This document shows, piece by piece, positions 6,670 to 11,321 of a DNA stretch of 11,321 nucleotides. The first letter of the stretch is position 1; each line of letters begins with the position of its first letter. Made by a program: the position numbers and the translations under genes. Under the pieces are notes generated by a model. That model did not search any database and was not told the origin of the DNA. It was given only the letters and a program-made list of their open reading frames with translations. Source of the stretch: JAYZVT01 sp050248375 (lineage in GTDB: Bacteria; Pseudomonadota; Alphaproteobacteria; Rhizobiales; Methyloligellaceae); NCBI GenBank assembly GCA_050248375.1, contig JBFWSL010000106.1:1-11321 (forward strand), written 5' to 3'.

Positions 6670-7499
6670 GCGAGACGGAAGACCAGGGCGAGCTGCCCGG
6701 GGAGACCTCCGGGGAGTCCGGGGCCGGCGACGGTTTCGAGGACTTCGAGGAGCGCCAGGCCGCCGATACCTTCGTCGTCGACGTCGAGGGCTATGAGGGG
6801 CCGCTAGACCTGCTGCTGGCGCTCGCGCGCACGCACAAGCTCGATCTCGCGAAGATTTCCATCCTGCACCTGGCCGAGCAATATCTCGCCTTCATCGAGG
6901 AAGCGCGGCGGCTGCGGCTTGAAATCGCCGCCGACTACCTGGTCATGGCGGCATGGCTCGCCTTCCTCAAGTCGAAGCTGCTGCTGCCCGACGACAGCGA
7001 GAGCGACGAGCCGACGGGCGAGGAACTCGCCGCGCAGCTCGCCTTCCGGCTGAAGCGCCTGGAGGCCATGCGCGACGCGGCGGCGCGGCTGATGACGCGC
7101 AAGCGCCTGGGGCAGGACATCTTCTCGCGAGGCATGCCGGAGGGCATCAAGCTGGTGCGCAGCAGCGCCTACGAAGCCAGCGTCTACGACCTGCTGCATG
7201 CCTACGCCATCCAGCGGCAGCGCACCGCGGTCAGCCACATCACCTTCCGCACCCGGCCGGTGCTGCCGCTGCAGGAGGCGCGCAAGCGGCTGGAGCGCAT
7301 CCTCGGGCAGACCTTCGAATGGGCGCCGCTCGACCAGTTGCTGATCGACTACCTGGTCGACGATCCCGAAATGCGGCGCAGCGTCATCGCCAGTTCGCTG
7401 GGGGCCTCGCTGGAACTGACCCGGGAGGGCAAGGCGGAGCTGAAGCAATCCCGGGCCTTCGCGCCGCTCTATATGCGGAAAAAGGGCGAGGCGGCCTGA
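6666..7499 (+). CDS. scpA: Segregation and condensation protein A (kleisin of the Smc-ScpAB complex)
   Basis: ScpA is the kleisin that bridges the head of one Smc subunit and the neck of the other and recruits ScpB, forming the bacterial condensin that compacts and segregates the chromosome. The 277-residue product has the conserved N-terminal Smc-neck-binding region: YEGPLDLLLALARTHKLDLAKISI (43-66), then EQYLAFIEEA (71-80) and EIAADYLVMAAWLAFLKSKLLLP (86-108). A central ScpB-binding region and a C-terminal winged helix (about 200-265) follow. An acidic extension of about 30 residues precedes the core. I chose GTG at 6666: it overlaps the nagZ TGA as GTGA and has GAAGGG eight bases upstream. 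The frame is open further upstream but there it runs inside nagZ. Smc itself is not in the window. Confidence 0.93.
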   Translation: MSETEDQGELPGETSGESGAGDGFEDFEERQAADTFVVDVEGYEGPLDLLLALARTHKLDLAKISILHLAEQYLAFIEEARRLRLEIAADYLVMAAWLAFLKSKLLLPDDSESDEPTGEELAAQLAFRLKRLEAMRDAAARLMTRKRLGQDIFSRGMPEGIKLVRSSAYEASVYDLLHAYAIQRQRTAVSHITFRTRPVLPLQEARKRLERILGQTFEWAPLDQLLIDYLVDDPEMRRSVIASSLGASLELTREGKAELKQSRAFAPLYMRKKGEAA

Positions 7500-7601
7500 A
7501 CGGGCTGGCCGAAAACATCAGAATCGTTGCACTTTTTGCGGTCAAATCAGTAGAAAGCATCGCGGGCACAAATGAACAGGACACAGAAAGAGAAGCCGGT
7601 C

Positions 7602-8381
7602 ATGGCCGACGAACAGGAAGACGGGCCCGGCGTGGCGCGTCTGCCCCTGGCATTACCCGAGAATGTCATGCGTCTGCCCTCGGCCGACCGGCGCGAGCGG
7701 CTGCGCATCGTGGAGGCGCTGCTGTTCGCCGCCTCCGAGCCGCTGTCGGAGGAGAGCCTTGCCGCCCATCTGCCGCGCGGAGAGGATATCCTCGCGCTCA
7801 TCGAGGAGTTGCAGACCTTCTATGCCGGGCGCGGCATCAACCTCGTGCGTGTCGCCGGCAAGTGGGCGTTCCGCACGGCGGAGGATCTGTCCTTCCTGCT
7901 GGAGCGCTACGCCACGGACCAGCGGCGGCTGTCGCGAGCGGCGCTGGAGACGCTTTCCATTATCGCCTACCACCAGCCGGTGACGCGTGCCGAGATCGAG
8001 GAGATCCGTGGCGTCAGCACCTCCAAGGGGACGCTGGACGTGCTGCTGGAGACGGGCTGGGTGCGGTTGCGCGGACGCCGCCGGGCGCCGGGCCGTCCGA
8101 TCACCTATGGCACCACGCCGGCCTTCCTGGAGCATTTCGGCTTCGACAGCATCAAGGACCTGCCGGGCCTGAGCGAGCTCAAGGGCGCGGGGCTGCTGGA
8201 CGGCAACCTGCCGCCCGGCTTCAACGTGCCGGCGCCCGACGATTCCGCCGAACTGACCGCCGACGAGGATCCGCTGGAGGATGGCGTCGAGGACATCGAG
8301 GACGACGCGGAAACCGGTGGCGCGGCCGCCGAAGGGGACGAAGGCCCAACGGCTTCCGAGGACGGCAACCGGCCGGAGTAA
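7602..8381 (+). CDS. scpB: Segregation and condensation protein B
   Basis: ScpB dimerises through tandem winged-helix domains and binds the middle of ScpA, supporting Smc ATPase and DNA loading. The 259-residue product shows RLRIVEALLFAASEPLSEE (33-51), the strongly conserved RLSRAALETLSIIAYHQPVTRAEIEEIRG region (109-137), and GRPITYGTTPAFLEHFG (164-180) ending in IKDLPGL. A low-complexity acidic tail (about 212-259) follows the fold. I prefer ATG at 7602 because AGAAG (7591-7595, with an AGAGAAG context) lies six bases upstream. An in-frame ATG at 7572 would add ten residues but has no ribosome binding site. The gap from scpA (102 bases, or 72 with the upstream start) is wider than usual for this pair and AT-richer than its surroundings; TTGCAC (7527) and TAGAAA (7551) make only a weak promoter candidate. 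Confidence 0.92.
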   Translation: MADEQEDGPGVARLPLALPENVMRLPSADRRERLRIVEALLFAASEPLSEESLAAHLPRGEDILALIEELQTFYAGRGINLVRVAGKWAFRTAEDLSFLLERYATDQRRLSRAALETLSIIAYHQPVTRAEIEEIRGVSTSKGTLDVLLETGWVRLRGRRRAPGRPITYGTTPAFLEHFGFDSIKDLPGLSELKGAGLLDGNLPPGFNVPAPDDSAELTADEDPLEDGVEDIEDDAETGGAAAEGDEGPTASEDGNRPE

Positions 8382-8400
8382 GCCTGTTGCCCCGGCGGAC

Positions 8401-8427
8401 TTGCGCCCCGCGCCGTCAGGGGCGTAA
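8401..8427 (+). promoter_or_regulatory. Stem-loop between scpB and the ABC ATPase gene
   Basis: TTGCGCCCC (8401-8409) pairs with GGGGCGTAA (8419-8427), nine pairs including one G-U, around a nine-base loop. No T-run follows. The structure ends eight bases before the GTG start at 8436, where a ribosome binding site would be expected, and takes up the only AGGGG nearby (8418-8422). It could be a terminator of the scpAB transcript or a translational brake on the downstream gene; base pairing is the only evidence. Confidence 0.4.
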
Positions 8428-8435
8428 GTAGCGGC

Positions 8436-9581
8436 GTGTTATTCGAACAGAACCCCGAGAACGCCGGAAAAGCCAGGCCCAGGTCCGGCTGGGGCGCGCG
8501 CGGCACCGCGGGCGCGACCATCGCGGCGCGGCTCACCTTCGACCATGTGGGGCGGCGCTTCGGCGAGACCCAGGCGGTCAGCGACCTGACGCTGGACGTG
8601 GCGCCCGGCCAGATCGTGTGCCTGCTGGGGCCTTCGGGCTGCGGCAAGACCACGCTGCTGAGGCTGACGGCGGGGCTGGAGCGGCCCACGGCTGGCCGTA
8701 TCCTCATCAACGACCGGGAAGTGGCGGGAGGGGATCGCTTCGTGCCCCCGGAGCAGCGTGGGGTCGGCCTGATGTTCCAGGACTTCGCCCTGTTCCCCCA
8801 TCTCACGCTGACCCAGAACGTGGCCTTCGGCCTGAAGGCGCTTGGCCGGAGCGAGGCGCGCAAGGTGGCGCGGGCGGCTATCGAGCGCGTCGGGCTGGCC
8901 CGTTATGCGGAGGAGTATCCGCATATCCTGTCGGGCGGCGAGCAGCAGCGCATCGCGCTGGCGCGCGCCATAGCGCCGCGCCCCGCGGTGCTGCTGATGG
9001 ACGAGCCGTTCTCCGGCCTCGACACGCAGCTCCGCGAGACCATGCGGGAGGAGACGCTCGCCATCCTGAAGGAAACGCGGGCGACCTGCATGATCGTCAC
9101 GCATTCGCCGGAGGAGGCGATGCAGATGGGAAACCGGATCGCGCTGATGCGGGCCGGGCGGCTGGTGCAGGAAGGCACGGCCGAGGAACTGTACTACAAC
9201 CCCGCCGATATCGGGGCGGCGCGCATGTTCGCCGAGATCAACGAGATTCCCGCCACCGTCTCCGCCGGCAAGGCCGAAACGCCGCTGGGCGCCGCGCCCG
9301 CGCCGGGCATGGGGGAGGGCGAGGCGGCGATCCAGTGCGTGCGCCAGAGAGACGTGCGGGTCGTGCCGGCGGGGCAGGGACGCACGGGCCGGGTGCTGGC
9401 CGCGCGGTTCCTGGGGGAGACGGCGCTGCTGGAGATCGCGGTCGAGGGGCTCGACAAGACGCTGCTGGCCAGGGTGCGGGAATCGGAGACGCTGCCGCGC
9501 GGAACCGAGGTCGGCGTTGCCGTGGACACGCAGAGCCTGCTGGTGTTCCCGGCTTCCGGGGGCGGACTGGAGGATGGGTAA
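8436..9581 (+). CDS. ABC transporter ATP-binding protein, FbpC/PotA-like importer type (no partner genes in window)
   Basis: This 381-residue ABC ATPase powers uptake through an unidentified permease. All nucleotide-binding motifs are intact: Walker A GPSGCGKTT (65-73), Q-loop Gln115 in MFQDFALFPHLT, signature LSGGEQQR (165-172), Walker B VLLMDEP with Glu190, D-loop SGLD, and H-loop His223. A TOBE-like C-terminal domain (about 296-371) marks the FbpC/PotA/CysA/MalK group of importer ATPases. The sequence around the Q-loop is most like iron(III) and related small-anion or polyamine systems, but the substrate cannot be fixed. GTG at 8436 is the only start codon between the preceding in-frame stop and the domain; it has no clear ribosome binding site and adds about 30 low-conservation residues. 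No binding protein or permease lies between scpB and tatA, so its partners must be elsewhere. Base composition matches its neighbours, giving no sign of recent transfer. Confidence 0.87.
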   Translation: MLFEQNPENAGKARPRSGWGARGTAGATIAARLTFDHVGRRFGETQAVSDLTLDVAPGQIVCLLGPSGCGKTTLLRLTAGLERPTAGRILINDREVAGGDRFVPPEQRGVGLMFQDFALFPHLTLTQNVAFGLKALGRSEARKVARAAIERVGLARYAEEYPHILSGGEQQRIALARAIAPRPAVLLMDEPFSGLDTQLRETMREETLAILKETRATCMIVTHSPEEAMQMGNRIALMRAGRLVQEGTAEELYYNPADIGAARMFAEINEIPATVSAGKAETPLGAAPAPGMGEGEAAIQCVRQRDVRVVPAGQGRTGRVLAARFLGETALLEIAVEGLDKTLLARVRESETLPRGTEVGVAVDTQSLLVFPASGGGLEDG

Positions 9582-9594
9582 CGCGCCGGTGATG

Positions 9595-9631
9595 GCCCCA
9601 AACCCGCAGGGTAACTAAGGTTTATGGGGGC
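9595..9631 (+). terminator. Imperfect stem-loop after the ABC ATPase gene, possible weak terminator
   Basis: GCCCC-AAACC (9595-9604) can pair with GGTTT (9619-9623) and GGGGC (9627-9631), ten pairs interrupted by a three-base bulge on the 3' side, around a 14-base loop. It starts 14 bases after the ABC stop codon and ends just before the candidate tatA promoter. There is no T-run, so intrinsic termination would be inefficient at best. Confidence 0.28.
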
Positions 9632-9634
9632 AGC

Positions 9635-9663
9635 TTGCCGGGGGTAGTCCTTTCTGCAATAGT
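9635..9663 (+). promoter_or_regulatory. Candidate promoter for tatABC
   Basis: TTGCCG (9635-9640) and AATAGT (9658-9663) are separated by 17 bases; each matches four of six consensus positions. The start would be near 9670, about 40 bases before the tatA ATG. The 128-base gap before tatA is among the largest in the plus-strand run and is AT-richer near its 3' end, which fits an independent tat promoter. Support is by pattern only. Confidence 0.35.
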
Positions 9664-9709
9664 CCCGGTAACTCCAAACAAAGCAGCTTTTTCTGGGAGA
9701 TTTCACCGA

Positions 9710-9934
9710 ATGGCACCGAGTTGGTTTCAGATTCTCATCGTTGTCGTTCTGCTCGTGCTGCTCTTCGGACGCGGCAAGATTTCAGAACTGATGGGCGATG
9801 TCGCCAAGGGCATCAAGAGCTTCAAGAAGGGCATGTCCGACGACGCCGAAGAGGCCAAGGCCGAGGCGAAGACGATCGAGCATTCCAAGGCCGAAAGCGT
9901 CGGCACGCCCAAGAACAAGGCGAAGGCGAGCTAG
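9710..9934 (+). CDS. tatA: Sec-independent protein translocase subunit TatA
   Basis: TatA oligomerises at the inner membrane to form the passage for folded twin-arginine substrates. The 74-residue product has a short periplasmic N-terminus, a membrane helix (about 5-19) with the polar Gln7 typical of TatA, the Phe19-Gly20 hinge, and an amphipathic helix RGKISELMGDVAKGIKSFKK (21-40). A charged Lys/Ala/Glu-rich tail follows. The length is normal. ATG at 9710 gives MAPSWFQIL and is preceded by GGGAG (9695-9699), ten bases away. The frame is open upstream, but that extension would put 25 unrelated residues ahead of the helix. It is the first gene of tatABC; tatB follows after 102 bases. Confidence 0.96.
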   Translation: MAPSWFQILIVVVLLVLLFGRGKISELMGDVAKGIKSFKKGMSDDAEEAKAEAKTIEHSKAESVGTPKNKAKAS

Positions 9935-10001
9935 GCTGCCGCACGGACGGCCGGGCGCGAGTCCGGCCACCCTGCGCCGCCTCCTCCGGCGTCCGGCCGG
10001 C

Positions 10002-10016
10002 GCCCGCCGGGCGGGC
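10002..10016 (+). promoter_or_regulatory. GC-only hairpin in the tatA-tatB gap
   Basis: GCCCGC (10002-10007) pairs with GCGGGC (10011-10016) around a three-base loop. The stem ends one base before GGGAG (10018-10022), the likely tatB ribosome binding region. A second hairpin, GGCCGG (9949-9954) with CCGGCC (9963-9968), lies nearer tatA. The 102-base gap is extremely GC-rich. The hairpins may lower tatB output or stabilise the tatA message, which would suit the excess of TatA over TatB reported in other bacteria; this is inference. Confidence 0.3.
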
Positions 10017-10036
10017 CGGGAGACCGCCAGACACCC

Positions 10037-10465
10037 ATGTTCGACATTGGCTGGTCCGAGTTACTCATCATCGCCGTGGTCGCGATCATCGTCGTCGGCC
10101 CGAAGGATCTTCCGCGCATGCTGCGCTCGCTGGGCAAATACGCGGGGCAGCTCAAGCGGACGGCGAACGAGTTCAGGTCGCAGTTCGACGACGCTATCCG
10201 CGAGAGCGAGCTGGACGACATCCGCAAGGCGGCCAGCGACATCTCGTCGATGAATCCGGTCGGCCAGATCAAGGACTCGGTCAACAAGAGCCTCGACCCG
10301 CTCAAGTCGGCGGCCGACGATATCCGCAAGGACGTCGAAAAGGCGGAGCCCGGGCCCAAGGCGCTTCCCGCTTCCCAGGGTGCGGGCGTTGCGCCTGAAC
10401 CCGAACCGACGCCCCAAGCCAAGCCGGCAGCGCCCAAGAAGGTGGCCGGGACGGGAGCCCCGTAA
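10037..10465 (+). CDS. tatB: Sec-independent protein translocase subunit TatB
   Basis: TatB forms the substrate receptor with TatC and hands twin-arginine proteins on to TatA. The 142-residue product begins MFDIGWSELLIIAVVAIIVVGP, with the conserved Glu8 at the start of the membrane helix (about 6-21) and the Gly21-Pro22 hinge that distinguishes TatB from TatA. A long amphipathic, charged helical region (about 23-110) and a Pro/Ala/Lys-rich tail follow. ATG at 10037 is the only sensible start; the nearest Shine-Dalgarno-like sequence (GGGAG, 10018-10022) is 14 bases upstream, rather far. Its TAA is directly followed by the tatC GTG with no gap, so the two are probably translationally coupled. 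Confidence 0.95.
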   Translation: MFDIGWSELLIIAVVAIIVVGPKDLPRMLRSLGKYAGQLKRTANEFRSQFDDAIRESELDDIRKAASDISSMNPVGQIKDSVNKSLDPLKSAADDIRKDVEKAEPGPKALPASQGAGVAPEPEPTPQAKPAAPKKVAGTGAP

Positions 10466-11263
10466 GTGGCCGACGAGGACGAAATCGAAGCCTCGCGCGC
10501 GCCGCTGATCGAACATCTGATCGAGCTGCGCAAGCGCCTGATGTGGGCCTGCGCGGCGATCTTCGTCGGCTTCCTGCTGTGTTTCTGGCTGGCCAACGAC
10601 ATCTACAACATCCTGCTTTATCCCTACAAGGCGGCGGTCGGCGGGGAGACGCGGATCGAGATGATCTACACCGCGCCGCAGGAGTTCTTCTTCACGCAGC
10701 TCAAGCTGTCGCTGTTCGGGGCCATGTTCCTGGCCTTTCCGATCATCGCGTCGCAGATCTACATGTTCGTGGCGCCGGGGCTGTACAAGAACGAGCGCGC
10801 CGCCTTCGTGCCCTACCTGATCGCCACGCCGATCCTGTTCGTGCTCGGCGGCGCGCTGGTCTATTTCATCGTCATGCCGCTGGCCATGCAGTTCTTCCTG
10901 TCCATGCAGCAGACCGGCGACGCCCAGGTGCAGATCCAACTCACCGCACGGGTCAGCGAGTATCTCGGCCTGGTGATGACGCTGATCTTCGCCTTCGGCA
11001 TCTGCTTCCAGCTCCCGGTGATCCTGACGCTGCTGGCGCGGGCCGGGCTGACCACGGCGGACAGCCTGCGCAGGAAGCGGCGCTACGCCATCGTCGCCGT
11101 GTTCGCGGTGGCGGCCTTCCTGACCCCGCCCGATCCCATCAGCCAGATCGGCCTCGCCCTGCCCACGCTGCTGCTCTACGAGATCTCCATCCTGGCCGTG
11201 CGCATGGTGGAGAAGAAGAAGGCCGAGGCCACCGCCGAGGACGGGGCGGGCGAGGCGGCTTAA
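10466..11263 (+). CDS. tatC: Sec-independent protein translocase subunit TatC
   Basis: TatC is the polytopic core of the twin-arginine receptor and binds the RR signal peptide. The 265-residue product has six predicted membrane helices (roughly 27-45, 75-98, 114-140, 164-188, 204-220, 224-243). Conserved features include HLIELRKRL near the N-terminus (17-25, with Glu20), APQEFFFTQLKLSLF (70-84), APGLYKNER (103-111, with Glu110 at the signal-peptide-binding glutamate), Glu165 before the fourth helix, and LTPPDPISQ (219-227, with Asp223). A charged cytoplasmic tail closes the protein. GTG at 10466 follows the tatB TAA with no gap and has GGGAG at 10453-10457, eight bases upstream. No key residue appears lost; with tatA and tatB the export system is complete. 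Confidence 0.97.
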   Translation: MADEDEIEASRAPLIEHLIELRKRLMWACAAIFVGFLLCFWLANDIYNILLYPYKAAVGGETRIEMIYTAPQEFFFTQLKLSLFGAMFLAFPIIASQIYMFVAPGLYKNERAAFVPYLIATPILFVLGGALVYFIVMPLAMQFFLSMQQTGDAQVQIQLTARVSEYLGLVMTLIFAFGICFQLPVILTLLARAGLTTADSLRRKRRYAIVAVFAVAAFLTPPDPISQIGLALPTLLLYEISILAVRMVEKKKAEATAEDGAGEAA

Positions 11264-11277
11264 ATGTCGCTGCCCGG

Positions 11278-11316
11278 CGGGTGCGACCCTGAATATCACC
11301 CCCGGTGTCGTACCCG
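11278..11316 (+). terminator. Stem-loop 3' of tatC, possible transcript end
   Basis: CGGGTGCGAC (11278-11287) pairs with GTCGTACCCG (11307-11316), ten pairs including one G-U, around a 19-base loop. It lies 14 bases past the tatC stop and is the only strong inverted repeat in the right-hand tail. The window ends five bases later, so a following T-run cannot be checked. The large loop and missing T-run keep this tentative. Confidence 0.33.
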
Positions 11317-11321
11317 GGAAT

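Noticed and set aside
6953..8431. A 492-codon plus-strand frame spanning scpA and scpB in another frame
   Set aside because: It is an Arg/Gly/Ala-rich out-of-frame translation overlapping two conserved genes.
9635..9709. Upstream extension of the tatA frame from a TTG codon
   Set aside because: It would add 25 unrelated residues before the membrane helix and has no ribosome binding site; ATG 9710 fits TatA exactly.
10061..11299. A 412-codon open frame on the minus strand opposite tatB and tatC
   Set aside because: It is His/Gln/Arg-rich, as expected from antisense of membrane-protein codons, and lacks any domain.
11264..11321. Open frame starting with an ATG directly after the tatC stop and running to the window end
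   Set aside because: Nineteen codons with unlikely composition (several Cys, Pro, Arg) and no resemblance to serS, which I would expect next; a large stem-loop lies across it. It cannot be judged without more sequence.

Overview
The window reads as a chromosomal segment of a high-GC alphaproteobacterium (roughly two thirds G+C, with strong G/C third-position bias in every gene). The gene order erpA (minus), then dgt, argS, a SPOR-domain gene, nagZ, scpA, scpB, tatA, tatB, tatC (all plus) is one I know from alphaproteobacterial chromosomes. The protein variants also fit: a Dgt-type dNTPase, an ErpA-type A-type carrier, and a SPOR protein with a long acidic N-terminus. I cannot place the genus.

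Layout. Bases 2-94 hold the last 30 codons of a plus-strand gene whose C-terminus looks like a CHAT (caspase-like) domain; its stop lies 14 bases from the stop of the convergent erpA gene (109-441, minus). A 95-base divergent gap with a good predicted erpA promoter separates erpA from dgt (537-1781). Next come argS (1832-3592), the SPOR-domain membrane protein (3640-5589), nagZ (5635-6669), scpA (6666-7499, overlapping nagZ), scpB (7602-8381), an ABC-transporter ATPase without visible partners (8436-9581), tatA (9710-9934), tatB (10037-10465) and tatC (10466-11263). No gap exceeds about 130 bases. I see no tRNA, rRNA, CRISPR array, insertion sequence or attachment site.

How the genes work together. 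The plus-strand run is a housekeeping block. Dgt and ArgS serve nucleotide balance and translation. The SPOR protein and NagZ both act on peptidoglycan (glycan binding at the septum, and muropeptide recycling). ScpA and ScpB are the kleisin and accessory subunits of the Smc condensin for chromosome segregation. TatABC is a complete twin-arginine protein export system. Tight junctions at nagZ/scpA and tatB/tatC suggest translational coupling; wider structured gaps before nagZ, the ABC gene, tatA and tatB suggest places where expression is adjusted or restarted.

I found no clear new biological system. The items most worth a second look are the ABC ATPase alone between scpB and tatA, the CHAT-like tail at the left edge, a series of GC-rich stem-loops just upstream of start codons, an AT-rich patch at the 3' end of argS, and the acidic, tyrosine-rich cytoplasmic half of the SPOR protein.
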